Shown: positions 53,627 through 63,056 of the stretch, in pieces
Layout: each line of letters begins with the position of its first letter
Position numbering within the stretch: position 1 is the stretch's first letter
Origin: Nitrincola alkalisediminis
Lineage (GTDB): Bacteria; Pseudomonadota; Gammaproteobacteria; Pseudomonadales; Balneatricaceae
Assembly: GCF_009821115.1 (NCBI RefSeq)
Contig: NZ_VYTY01000003.1
Location: forward strand, 310,001 to 374,000
Direction: 5' to 3'
DNA: 64,000 bases
Notes under the pieces: generated by a model
Database searches by the model: none
The model's input: only the letters and a program-made list of their open reading frames with translations
What the model was told of the DNA's origin: nothing
Program-made: the position numbers and the translations under genes

Positions 53627-53756
53627 TGCAAATTGCCTCTGTAAGCCTGTTGGCGATAGGGTTTGATGATCAATTAATTTGCCTGATTCTATGACGTGTA
53701 GTTTACAAATATTCTGGATAATGTTCTTCTAAACGTTCAGTGAAGCCGCCAAAGAG

Positions 53757-56700
53757 ATGCAAAACGTGCTAGACCGACTCAGTTATTTTTTTATCTTGCA
53801 AGGGCATCCTGAGGCCTTGATCCAAGGGCATTACAATGGCTGGTTAGTTGTGTTGTCTTTATTGATTGCGACAGGTGCCTCGATGATGGCCTTTCGTGTC
53901 GCGGGTTTTGCGAAGCGTGAGCGTGATCCTTGGACGCGCCAACGCTTTCTAATGATTGGTGCATTTGCATTGGGCGGTGGAATTTGGTCAATGCACTTTA
54001 TCGGGATGCTCGCGTTTGAGCTGCCGGCCGAGGTTCATTATCATGGCTTGACGACGCTGTTATCGGCATTACCTGGTTTTCTTGCGTCTTGGGTGGCGTT
54101 GGATCTGTTGGCACGAGATCAAATCAGTAAGCGCATCTTGCTCTACGGGGGCTTGCTCGTGGGCAGTGGTATTGGCCTTATGCACTACACGGGCATGGAA
54201 GCGATGCGAACTGAGCTGAAATTGGGTTACGACCCATATTGGTTTGCTGCCTCTATTATTGTTGCTGTTCTCTTGGCCGTCATTGCGCTTTGGGTTCGTT
54301 TTGGCTTGGCGCGCATTACTGTGATGCCTTTTAGCGTTCGTTTATCCATTAGTGGCTTAACCATGGGGTGCGCCATTGCTGGGATGCACTACACGGCCAT
54401 GTTGGCGGCTCGTTTTGTTGGCGAAGTCCATATCCCCGAATCACAGGATGTGACACATCATATTGAGATGGCGCTGTTAATCACATTGGTGACGATTGTG
54501 ATCAGTGGCGTTGTCTTTGCAACAGTCTTACTGATGCGCTACAAAACGCTGTATTGGCAAGGAAAAGAAACATCTGCACGCTTGTCTGCCATTTTTGACA
54601 CTGCTGTTGATGGCATTATTACCATTGATTCTCTCGGTACTATTAGCGCGTTTAACCCGTCTGCTGAACGAATTTTGGGCTGGGAAGCGGTTGACGTTTT
54701 GGGTAAAAACATTAAATCACTAATGCCCGAAGTGCATGCGCGTCATCATGATCAATATTTAAAAAATTACTTGAAAACAGGACATGCGAGCATCATCGGC
54801 GTCGGCCGTGAAGTGGAAGCGTTACATAAAGATGGGCATCTTGTCCCTATTCGCCTAGCGATCGGTGAAACGCAAGTACAGGACCAAAAGCTCTTTGTTG
54901 GCTTTATTACCGATTTGACGCAGCGCCGAGAAATGGAACAAGCCTTGCTAGAGCGTGAACATCAGTACCGAACTTTAATCAACAATATGCCTGGCGTGAC
55001 GTTTCGTTGTCGTTTTGATGAGCATTGGACGGTTTTGTTTGTCAGTACCCAAGTAAAAGAACTCCTTGGTTGGGAATCAGACGAGTTTACTGAAGCGAAT
55101 GTCACGTTTGGGGCCTTGATCCATCCTGAGGATGTTGAATATGTCTGGAATGTCGTATCCAACTCGATTTTAGACGATAAGCCATGGGTTATTGAATATC
55201 GATTTATACACCGTGATGGCACTACCCGTTGGGTGTCAGAAAGTGCGTCCGGGGTGCGTGATGGGCAAGGTGAACTGATATGGATTGATGGCGTCATGGT
55301 CGACATCACTGAATCCAAACGTCAAAATGCGATTTTAAGTGGCGTATTGTCAGCGGTGAATAAAGCCGTCGCTGTGTGTGAATATGATCGAAATGGACAA
55401 ATCCTCAGGGTGAATGAAAACTTTCTCACCCTAACTGGCTTTCTAGAAAATGAGCTGTTGCACCAGCCCTATACGCTGCTCAATGATGATCGTGAGGGCG
55501 AGTCTATACATCAACTGAACTGGGATGAGTTGATGGAGCAAGAGCGGCTAGAAGGTGAGTATCACCGAGTTAGAAAAGACAAGCAGCCCTTGTGGGTGCG
55601 TTCATCCTTTCGTGTGATCCACGATATTGATCATGGGCACGCGCGAGTCATAGAGCTAGCAACAGACTTAACTGAACGCAGAGATATGGAGATACGTTTA
55701 CGTCAAGCAAAAGAGAAAGCTGAGTTCGCTGCACAAGTCAAAACGAACTTCTTAGCCAATATGAGCCATGAAATACGCACCCCTATGAACGCCATTATTG
55801 GGTTTACTGACTTAATGCTTGATACGCCCTTACAACCGACCCAACAGCGCCACTTAACAACCATTCGAAAGTCGGCCCAGTCCTTGTTATCCCTATTGAA
55901 TGATATCCTCGACACAGCAAAATTAGAGCAGGGTGCGGTGATTTTAGAGTCGATCGATTTTTCATTACGGGATGTGTGTGATCAAGTGTTGGCAACACTT
56001 GGGCTCTCAGCCTATAAAAAAGACCTTGAACTGATCTGCGATTATCCCGAAGAGCAGCCAACCTGGTTTAAAGGGGATCCGTTGCGCATTCAGCAGGTGT
56101 TGATTAATTTGGTTGGCAATGCCATCAAATTTACCCATCATGGACGTGTTGTTGTATCGGTGAAGTATGAAAACGATCTCCTCTTGATCAAGGTACTGGA
56201 TACAGGTGTTGGCATTGCGGCCGACCGCTTAGAGGCTATTTTTGATCCCTTCTCACAAGAAGATGCATCCACCACTCGAAAATACGGTGGAACAGGGCTT
56301 GGAACCAGTATTTCAAAACAATTGGTTGAGGCGATGAAAGGAGACATACGCGTTACCAGTGAACTGGGTAAGGGCTCTTGTTTCTCAATAGAGTTACCAC
56401 TTCCTGTAGGAAAAGAGGTTATTACTCCGCGAAGACGTGCAATCCAAGCACAATTGCCTCCGTTGCGGATTCTGATAGCAGATGATGTGCCTCAAAATCT
56501 TGAACTTTTGGCGTTGAACTTTGAGAAGGAGTCGCATCAGCTGCAGTTAGTAACAAATGGCTATGAGGCGGTTTCTGCCTTTAAAGAGCATCCGTTTGAT
56601 TTAGTACTAATGGATGTGCAAATGCCTGAAATGGACGGCTATGACGCGACGCTCAATATTCGCGAATGGGAGCGGATGCAACAGCAGTCACCGACCCCAA

Positions 56701-57482
56701 TTATCGCACTGACCGCCAACGTTTTAGAACAGGATCGCCTCAATGCAGAGAGAGCAGGCATGTCAGGTTTTGCTATCAAACCCTTGAATATGCAGGCCTT
56801 GCGTGAGGAAATTGTTCGTGTTCTGCAGCTGAAGCTGTCAGAGGACGAACCCTCATCCGATAGGCATTTCCCGCTAGAGGGTGATGAAATTAAAGGCGTA
56901 GATGTCATTGATTATGCACAGGGGGTGGCGCTTTGGGGATCTAAGCAAGCATTGCATAATGTGATTAAGCGCTTTTTGGCACAGAATAAAGAGACGGTTG
57001 ATGCTTTGGTGAGCCTGAATGCTTCCCAGTTGTTGGAGCAGGCGCATCGCTTAAAAGGGGCTGCGGGTAACTTAGCATTAAAATCCCTAGCACATGCGCT
57101 GGATGCATTAGAAAAAGCGTTAAAAGATAAAGGGCCAAGTCATCATTATGATGAAGAAATACGAGCGCTCACGTTGGCGTTTCAAGAGGTGTATGCTCTG
57201 TTTGATACATTACCGAATGAGATCGTTTTTGAAAGTCAGATCCAACTCAATATAGATTCTGTAGAAAAGGCTAAGGCGCTGATTAATCAGATGCTGGCTC
57301 GACTGGATAAGGGGGAATTACCCGACGATTGTCTTGATGCATTAGCGGAGTGCATAGGCAGTCACGCCCTAGTCACCTTGACGGACTGTTTGGAGGATTT
57401 TGATTTTGATTGTGCACACTCAGCGTTGTTGACGTTGCAGGAAAGTTTGAATTCAAATCAGGAGGGGGATAAGCCTTCATGA
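53757..57482 (+). CDS. MHYT-PAS hybrid histidine kinase with REC and Hpt
   Basis: A 1241-residue protein. Residues about 10-265 form a seven-helix MHYT domain with MHFIGM, MHYTGM and MHYTAM motifs (thought to sense O2, CO or NO through copper). Then come three PAS domains (about 275-650), HisKA (NMSHEIRTPMNAIIGF, about 663-678), HATPase (NLVGNAIKFT; DTGVGI; GGTGLG), REC (LMDVQMPEMDGYDA, about 954) and a C-terminal Hpt (AHRLKGAAGNLAL, about 1095). All phosphorelay residues are present. It overlaps the REC/HD-GYP gene by 4 bases. Confidence 0.9.
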   Translation: MQNVLDRLSYFFILQGHPEALIQGHYNGWLVVLSLLIATGASMMAFRVAGFAKRERDPWTRQRFLMIGAFALGGGIWSMHFIGMLAFELPAEVHYHGLTTLLSALPGFLASWVALDLLARDQISKRILLYGGLLVGSGIGLMHYTGMEAMRTELKLGYDPYWFAASIIVAVLLAVIALWVRFGLARITVMPFSVRLSISGLTMGCAIAGMHYTAMLAARFVGEVHIPESQDVTHHIEMALLITLVTIVISGVVFATVLLMRYKTLYWQGKETSARLSAIFDTAVDGIITIDSLGTISAFNPSAERILGWEAVDVLGKNIKSLMPEVHARHHDQYLKNYLKTGHASIIGVGREVEALHKDGHLVPIRLAIGETQVQDQKLFVGFITDLTQRREMEQALLEREHQYRTLINNMPGVTFRCRFDEHWTVLFVSTQVKELLGWESDEFTEANVTFGALIHPEDVEYVWNVVSNSILDDKPWVIEYRFIHRDGTTRWVSESASGVRDGQGELIWIDGVMVDITESKRQNAILSGVLSAVNKAVAVCEYDRNGQILRVNENFLTLTGFLENELLHQPYTLLNDDREGESIHQLNWDELMEQERLEGEYHRVRKDKQPLWVRSSFRVIHDIDHGHARVIELATDLTERRDMEIRLRQAKEKAEFAAQVKTNFLANMSHEIRTPMNAIIGFTDLMLDTPLQPTQQRHLTTIRKSAQSLLSLLNDILDTAKLEQGAVILESIDFSLRDVCDQVLATLGLSAYKKDLELICDYPEEQPTWFKGDPLRIQQVLINLVGNAIKFTHHGRVVVSVKYENDLLLIKVLDTGVGIAADRLEAIFDPFSQEDASTTRKYGGTGLGTSISKQLVEAMKGDIRVTSELGKGSCFSIELPLPVGKEVITPRRRAIQAQLPPLRILIADDVPQNLELLALNFEKESHQLQLVTNGYEAVSAFKEHPFDLVLMDVQMPEMDGYDATLNIREWERMQQQSPTPIIALTANVLEQDRLNAERAGMSGFAIKPLNMQALREEIVRVLQLKLSEDEPSSDRHFPLEGDEIKGVDVIDYAQGVALWGSKQALHNVIKRFLAQNKETVDALVSLNASQLLEQAHRLKGAAGNLALKSLAHALDALEKALKDKGPSHHYDEEIRALTLAFQEVYALFDTLPNEIVFESQIQLNIDSVEKAKALINQMLARLDKGELPDDCLDALAECIGSHALVTLTDCLEDFDFDCAHSALLTLQESLNSNQEGDKPS

Positions 57483-58474
57483 GTCGTACCGATGTTCGCC
57501 CTAAACTTTTGATTGTCGACGATGAACCGACAAATTTACAAGTGCTTCGTCATATTTTACAGGACGAATACCGCTTGGTGTTTGCACGAGATGGCCACAA
57601 AGCCATCAGTCTTGCGAAGGAGCAGCAGCCTGACCTGATTTTGCTTGATATTATGATGCCGGATTTAGATGGACTGAGTGTTTGCCGTTTATTAAAGTCT
57701 GAACATTCAACTCGTTCAATTCCTGTCATTTTTGTCACAGCCTTATCGGATGTGGATGATGAAGCGATAGGGTTTGAAGCGGGTGGCGTTGACTATATTA
57801 CTAAACCTGTCAGTGCCGCCGTGGTGAAAGCGCGCGTTAAAACGCATTTGAACCTTGTGCATTTAGATGAGATTCGTGAAACGCGCTTAGCCATCGTACA
57901 GCGACTCGGTCGAGCATCGGAATACAAAGACAATGAAACCGGCATGCATGTGATTCGTATGAGTCATTACTCGCGCGTGATTGCACGTGCTGCTGGGTTC
58001 AATGAGCATGATGCCGATGATTTATTAAATGCAGCTCCTATGCATGATGTGGGAAAAATAGGTATTCCAGACTCAATCATTCGTAAACCAGGCAAACTGG
58101 ATGCAGACGAATGGCGCGAAATGCAGCGACATGCTGAAATAGGTGCTGAAATTATTGGGCAGGACGACTCTTCTTTGCTGCAAATGGCACGTCGTATTGC
58201 TCTGTATCATCATGAAAAGTGGGATGGCAGCGGCTATCCTGAAGGACTCAAGGGTGAGGCCATTCCGATTGAAGCACGTATTGTTGCCATTGCGGATGTC
58301 TTTGATGCCTTAACCAGTGTTAGGCCGTATAAAAAAGCTTGGACCGTTGATGATGCTGTGAACTTGATCGTTTCCGAAAGTGGTAAGCATTTTGATCCAA
58401 CCTTAGTGGATGTGTTTGTTCAAGAGATTCCAGCGATCCTTGAGATCAAAGCTCGCTGGGTCGAAACAGAATAA
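57479..58474 (+). CDS. Response regulator with HD-GYP phosphodiesterase domain
   Basis: A 331-residue protein: REC (about residues 8-125; phospho-acceptor Asp in LILLDIMMPDLDG, about 59) followed by HD-GYP (about 135-325; MHDVGKIGIPD, HHEKWDGSGYPEGLKG, ADVFDALTS). It likely degrades c-di-GMP under control of the kinase encoded just upstream (ATGA overlap). Confidence 0.92.
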   Translation: MSRTDVRPKLLIVDDEPTNLQVLRHILQDEYRLVFARDGHKAISLAKEQQPDLILLDIMMPDLDGLSVCRLLKSEHSTRSIPVIFVTALSDVDDEAIGFEAGGVDYITKPVSAAVVKARVKTHLNLVHLDEIRETRLAIVQRLGRASEYKDNETGMHVIRMSHYSRVIARAAGFNEHDADDLLNAAPMHDVGKIGIPDSIIRKPGKLDADEWREMQRHAEIGAEIIGQDDSSLLQMARRIALYHHEKWDGSGYPEGLKGEAIPIEARIVAIADVFDALTSVRPYKKAWTVDDAVNLIVSESGKHFDPTLVDVFVQEIPAILEIKARWVETE

Positions 58475-58480
58475 CGGTGG

Positions 58481-61138
58481 TTATACACTTTGTTCTTCAA
58501 TTGTGAGCGTCGCAATCTCCTCAGCCAAGAGTGACGAGAGCTCAGGAATACAGGATCCACATCCGGTTCCGCAAGCCAGTTTTTCTTTGAGTGAATCGAG
58601 TGTATGGCAGCCCTTTTCAATGGCGGCTTTAATCGATGCCTCGGTCACTTGATGGCAACTGCAGATGATCTGTGTCGCTTGAGCTCCTTGTTGAGCATTG
58701 AGTAACCTAGTGCGTTGCGTGGGTGTTAAGGTACGTTTTGAAAAGAGCATATCCATAGGCGCTGGGTCTGATTGAATCGGATTTAGGCTGATTAATAATA
58801 CCCAACGTAATCGATCCTGATCGAATGCCACTGCTCTCATGTCACCCGCGGAGCTTTGCACCCAGCTGTCTGGGGCTTGTCCTAAATGCTGACGACACCA
58901 CTCCATCCATGAGCGAGGAAGCTCTGTGTCGGCCAGCAAAAACTGTGTTGAATGACGCATCGGAATTTTGGACCAATAGCCCCTGAGTCTTAACTCAGTG
59001 TCATCTTTAATCAGTAACTGTGCATGCCATTGAGCCGGGTAGGCGCTAAGAGCGACGGCTCCCTGCTTGGACTCGGGCTGGCCCGACACTGGATCACAAA
59101 AGCCTTCAAGCAGTGCATTGCAGTAGCCATCACCACTGAATTGTTGATTCCAATGCATGGGAATAAACACTTCGCCCTGACGCTGCGCTGCGCTGATCCG
59201 AACACGACCGATATAGCGACCCTGATGATTGCTTAACTCAGCCAAGTCTTGATCACGTAGGTTGTGATACTTAGCATCCTCTGGATGAAGGTCTACAAAG
59301 GGCTCTGCTCGGTGATTAAACAATCGGGCCGCTCGCCCTGTCCGAGTCATGGTGTGCCACTGATCGCGAATTCGCCCAGTGTTGAGCTGATAGGGCCACT
59401 GAGCCGATGGAAGGGCTTTTGGAGTGTTTGTTTGAGTGGCAATAAATTGTGCTTTTCCTGAGGGGGTCGAAAACTGGCCGTCGTCAAAAAGGCGTTTGCG
59501 TCCATACGGAAAGTGTTGATTGATCGGCCACTGCACAGGTTGAAGTTGATCGTATTCTTGTTGAGACAAGTGGCTAAGCCCGCTGATATCAAAGCTCCTT
59601 TGCCCATCGTTTTCAAACCCTGACAAGGCCGCATGCTCAGCAAAGATTTGAGCGGGGTGGCTAAAGTTAAACCCTTCTTCAAACCCTAGGGCTTTGGCAA
59701 CATCGCAGATGATTTCCCAATCATGACGAGCCTCGCCTGGCGCTTTAATCAATCCCTTTTGTCTTGAAATACGGCGTTCAGAGTTAGTGACTGTGCCATT
59801 TTTCTCACCCCAAGTGCTGCTTGGCAGCTGAATATCGGCAAATGTTAGGGTGTCCGTCTCAGACATGGCTTCTGACACAATAACACAATCACAACGCTTT
59901 AAGGCTCGACGGATCAACGCTGTGTTGGGTAAGCTGACCAAAGGGTTGGTGGCCATGATCCATAATACTTTAATTTCCCCACGGTCAATCGCTTGAAAGA
60001 GGTCCAAGGCTTTATGGCCGGGTTGTTGTGCCATATTAGGGGCGTTCCAGAAGTTTTGAACTCTGTTGATGGCTTCGGGCGAAAACTCCATGTGTGCAGC
60101 CAATTGGTTGGCGAGGCCGCCGACTTCACGCCCTCCCATGGCATTGGGCTGACCCGTTAACGAAAAAGGTGAACTACCAGGCTTTCCTATCCGTCCTGTC
60201 GCTAGGTGACAATTCATCAGGCTATTGACTTTGTCCGTCCCAGAGCTGGATTGATTGACACCTTGAGAAAAGAGCGTGAGTGTTCTGGGTGTGTTGGTAA
60301 ACCAATCAAAAAATATTGTTAGGTCGGCTAAAGGAATATCGGTTAATCTCGCGGCTGTTTGGATATCGGGGATGTCTTGGCGTGCCGCTTCGATGGCTCT
60401 TTCAAACCCTTCCGTGTGCTGGTCAATATAGGATTGGTCGAGAGCATCCGAGTGAGCCAGATGGACAAGAAGGGCATTAAAGAGAGCGACATCTGAGCCG
60501 GGTTTGAGGGCCAAATGCAAGTCTGCGAGCTCGCAGGTTGCCGTTGCACGAGGATCAATAACAACGACTTTAACCTGAGGACGTTGCGTTTTAGCGGCTT
60601 GAATTCGTTGAAATAAAATAGGGTGATTCCAAGCTGCATTTGAGCCCACCAGAATAATCAGGTCAGCCAGCTCAATATCTTCGTAGCAACCAGGAACCGA
60701 ATCAGAGCCAAACGCACGTTTATGTCCTGCAACGGTTGATGCCATGCATAAGCGTGAGTTGGTGTCGACGTGAGATGACCCTAAGAAACCTTTCATCAGC
60801 TTATTGGCGACGTAATAATCCTCTGTAAGCAGCTGCCCTGATAAGTACATGGCGATACTGCCTGGTCCATGTGCGTCCAAGCTTTGGCGAATTCGGGAGG
60901 CGACCGCTTCAATCGCGTCAGACCAATGCACGTTTTGTCCATCTACGCGAGGCAGCAACAATCGCTGCTCAGTTTGGGTGGTTTCATGAAGCGTTGAGCC
61001 TTTGATACACAGCCGCCCGAAGTTAGCGGGGTGTTGGCTATCGCCTGAGACTGCAATGATGCGTTGATCCGACAGTTCTGCGGTTACACCGCACCCTACA
61101 CCACAATACGGGCAAGTTGTGTTTTGCTTCATAGTCAC
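58481..61138 (-). CDS. nasA: Assimilatory nitrate reductase catalytic subunit NasA
   Basis: An 885-residue molybdoenzyme of the Nap/Nas type. The N-terminal [4Fe-4S] site starts CPYCGVGCG (Cys9, 12, 16) with the fourth Cys near 44. Molybdopterin domains follow, and a C-terminal BFD-like [2Fe-2S] domain holds CSCHQVTE and CGTGCGSC (about residues 825-870), as in Klebsiella NasA. It reduces nitrate to nitrite in the cytoplasm. Nitrite reductase genes are not in the window. Confidence 0.92.
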   Translation of the reverse strand: MTMKQNTTCPYCGVGCGVTAELSDQRIIAVSGDSQHPANFGRLCIKGSTLHETTQTEQRLLLPRVDGQNVHWSDAIEAVASRIRQSLDAHGPGSIAMYLSGQLLTEDYYVANKLMKGFLGSSHVDTNSRLCMASTVAGHKRAFGSDSVPGCYEDIELADLIILVGSNAAWNHPILFQRIQAAKTQRPQVKVVVIDPRATATCELADLHLALKPGSDVALFNALLVHLAHSDALDQSYIDQHTEGFERAIEAARQDIPDIQTAARLTDIPLADLTIFFDWFTNTPRTLTLFSQGVNQSSSGTDKVNSLMNCHLATGRIGKPGSSPFSLTGQPNAMGGREVGGLANQLAAHMEFSPEAINRVQNFWNAPNMAQQPGHKALDLFQAIDRGEIKVLWIMATNPLVSLPNTALIRRALKRCDCVIVSEAMSETDTLTFADIQLPSSTWGEKNGTVTNSERRISRQKGLIKAPGEARHDWEIICDVAKALGFEEGFNFSHPAQIFAEHAALSGFENDGQRSFDISGLSHLSQQEYDQLQPVQWPINQHFPYGRKRLFDDGQFSTPSGKAQFIATQTNTPKALPSAQWPYQLNTGRIRDQWHTMTRTGRAARLFNHRAEPFVDLHPEDAKYHNLRDQDLAELSNHQGRYIGRVRISAAQRQGEVFIPMHWNQQFSGDGYCNALLEGFCDPVSGQPESKQGAVALSAYPAQWHAQLLIKDDTELRLRGYWSKIPMRHSTQFLLADTELPRSWMEWCRQHLGQAPDSWVQSSAGDMRAVAFDQDRLRWVLLISLNPIQSDPAPMDMLFSKRTLTPTQRTRLLNAQQGAQATQIICSCHQVTEASIKAAIEKGCHTLDSLKEKLACGTGCGSCIPELSSLLAEEIATLTIEEQSV

Positions 61139-61144
61139 TCATCC

Positions 61145-61194
61145 AAAAAAAAAGCCCATTGCTTCACACACCAATCATGTGCAAAGAAATGGGC
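61145..61194 (-). terminator. Leader terminator (candidate NasR attenuator) of nasA
   Basis: On the minus strand GCCCATT...AATGGGC plus inner pairing closes a hairpin that runs into nine T. It ends about 10 bases before the nasA start. A second hairpin, CTGGT-TGATGA-ACCAG with a six-base loop (61207-61222), precedes it, as expected of ANTAR-protein targets. Confidence 0.78.
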
Positions 61195-61246
61195 AGCATT
61201 GCCGATCTGGTTCATCAACCAGACGAGAAGATTCATAAATAATTTA

Positions 61247-61262
61247 AGCAATAGGTATGCCA
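61247..61262 (-). promoter_or_regulatory. Sigma-54 promoter of nasA
   Basis: TGGCATA-CCTA-TTGCT on the minus strand has a perfect -12 box, GG-N10-GC spacing and a good -24 box. It sits just upstream of the hairpin leader. GGTGCGAAA (61338-61346), as before ureA and urtA, lies about 76 bases upstream. The rest of 61139-61514 has no gene. Confidence 0.72.
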
Positions 61263-61514
61263 TGCTGGAGATACACAAGTGTTGTGGTGCTGGTGGTAGA
61301 TAAGGAGGCGATTGAGAAATGAAACTTGCCACAAATTGGTGCGAAAGAAGTGTGCATTGCGTTAAATTGGTGGCAGGGACTGTGCGGGTACATAAATAAA
61401 ACGTTGGAAGCTGGATTAAATCTGTTACATTGCACAGAAAACAACATTGTGCGCAGGATGGTATAGTTTTTGCGTTTTATGATGTGATGTAAGATCTATC
61501 AATCGGAGACGTCT

Positions 61515-62777
61515 ATGCCTGCATGCCGTACTGAAGATTTCTTATTGGCGTCTAAGCGCTGTGAGATATCCAATCTGCAACAACTTTTGATGACGGGTGA
61601 ACTGGTCAAGTCAATCAGTCAGCTGGTTCATACACTGCAGCGTGAACGTGGTTTATCGAATGTCTATATCGCATCATCAGGTCAACGCTTTGGCCCTCAG
61701 CGCTTAGCTCAAATTGAGCAGGGCGAGCATCTCGAAACAGAGCTTAAAGCACGGTTGGCGTCTATGAATCTAGATGCCTGCCACTTGTCAGGTAGCGTGA
61801 GGCTCTATACGCGTATCGCTTACGTCGTTCATGGTCTGAATAGCTTGCCATCGATTCGTGACAAAACTCAGAGCCTTCAAATAAGTGCCAAAGAATTAAC
61901 AGGGCTGATGAGCCGCTTGATTGCAGGGTTGTTATCAGTCGTTTTTGAAGCCGCCGATACAGCGACAGACCCTGATATTACACGGGCTTTGGTGGCGATG
62001 TTCAATTTTATGCAAGGGAAAGAATTAGCAGGGCAAGAGCGGGCTTGGGGAGCCAGTGGCTTTGCTGCGGGTCATTTTGAGCTTGAGGATCAGCAAAAAC
62101 TTCATGATTTAATCGACGCACAATCCCGATGCTTTGAAGTGTTCACCGAGTTTAGTAGCGAGTCGCCTTTAATAAGTTGGGAGGCCTTGCTATCCGACCC
62201 CTGTTCAGATGAGTTGATTCGCTTACGGCAACTGGTTGCGCGCTCGGAAGAAGGGCAGGCAATCCCCTCGGCGTTTAGTGAAATCTGGTATGACGTTGCC
62301 ACTTGCCGTATTGATGCCATGCGAGCCATCGAGAGCTTGCTGGCGGCGGATCTATTGGCCTTGTGTCAAACTAAATTAAAAGCCGCGGAGCAAGACTTAC
62401 ACAATCATCGCCGACTTTTGGCTGATTTGGCAAAGGAAGATGATGTAGGTTCATCTTCATTAAGCTATTTAACGGACTCCTTGCATGCGTATGATCAGGA
62501 CTTATCCATCACGCCGGGTCGTTCAGTCTACGAGTTACTAAAAGCTCAATCCATGCGCTTGCAGTTAGTGAGCGATGAACTACAGCAAGCGCGCCAAGCC
62601 TTGACCGAGCGTAAAACCCTAGAGCGAGCAAAAGGGCTGCTGATGGAGTACCAAGGCCTCTCTGAAGAAGCCGCCTATCGACAGATACGTCAAGCGGCCA
62701 TGGAACAAAATCTCCGCGTAATCGACATTGCGGATACCATTATTAAACGCACTCAGGCCATTATTGGTAAAAAATGA
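61515..62777 (+). CDS. nasR: Nitrate/nitrite-responsive antiterminator NasR (NIT-ANTAR)
   Basis: A 420-residue protein. The NIT sensor domain (about residues 35-290) opens with the signature VHTLQRERGLSNVYIAS, whose paired arginines bind nitrate in the family. A C-terminal ANTAR RNA-binding domain (about 350-415; ERAKGLLMEYQGLSEEAAY) follows. In Klebsiella, NasR bound to nitrate or nitrite binds leader hairpins and prevents termination. It lies between nasA (divergent) and nrtA. A weak sigma-54-like element (TGGTATAGTTTTTGCG, 61459-61474) precedes it. Confidence 0.9.
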   Translation: MPACRTEDFLLASKRCEISNLQQLLMTGELVKSISQLVHTLQRERGLSNVYIASSGQRFGPQRLAQIEQGEHLETELKARLASMNLDACHLSGSVRLYTRIAYVVHGLNSLPSIRDKTQSLQISAKELTGLMSRLIAGLLSVVFEAADTATDPDITRALVAMFNFMQGKELAGQERAWGASGFAAGHFELEDQQKLHDLIDAQSRCFEVFTEFSSESPLISWEALLSDPCSDELIRLRQLVARSEEGQAIPSAFSEIWYDVATCRIDAMRAIESLLAADLLALCQTKLKAAEQDLHNHRRLLADLAKEDDVGSSSLSYLTDSLHAYDQDLSITPGRSVYELLKAQSMRLQLVSDELQQARQALTERKTLERAKGLLMEYQGLSEEAAYRQIRQAAMEQNLRVIDIADTIIKRTQAIIGKK

Positions 62778-62905
62778 CCCTTGGCGTTTTGTTTTGAATG
62801 AATTCAGTGCACCTTGCCCAATCACGGGGCAAAAATACTCTAGATTGCCTTACCTTTTTTACATGTTTTTTCCTAATTCATTGTTTTTAATGCCCTATGA
62901 AAAGT

Positions 62906-62921
62906 TGGCATGAAATAAGCA
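62906..62921 (+). promoter_or_regulatory. Sigma-54-like promoter of nrtA
   Basis: TGGCATG-AAAT-AAGCA has a good -24 box and GG-N10-GC spacing but AAGC instead of TTGC in the -12 box. It lies about 28 bases before the leader hairpin. Confidence 0.55.
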
Positions 62922-62948
62922 TTCTAATTCAGTAGACATAATGCATCG

Positions 62949-62970
62949 GACCATAAACTATTTTGTGGTC
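62949..62970 (+). promoter_or_regulatory. First leader hairpin of nrtA
   Basis: GACCA and TGGTC pair, extended by AAA/TTT, about 13 bases before the leader terminator. It is a plausible NasR-binding hairpin by position. Confidence 0.5.
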
Positions 62971-62982
62971 ACTGAATCGGAC

Positions 62983-63040
62983 AACGGCGTCCATCTCACA
63001 TCTGATCCTTCGGATGTTCGAGATGACGCCGTTTTTTTTT
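62983..63040 (+). terminator. Leader terminator (candidate NasR attenuator) of nrtA
   Basis: AACGGCGT and ACGCCGTT pair, with inner CATCTC/GAGATG and ATC-TTCG-GAT stems, then nine T. It ends 16 bases before the nrtA start, so nrtA cannot be expressed without read-through. Confidence 0.85.
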
Positions 63041-63056
63041 GATTAGGAGAAAATCC

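Noticed and set aside
61459-61474. Sigma-54-like element before nasR
   Set aside because: Spacing GG-N10-GC fits, but the -24 box matches poorly, so it was not listed as a promoter.
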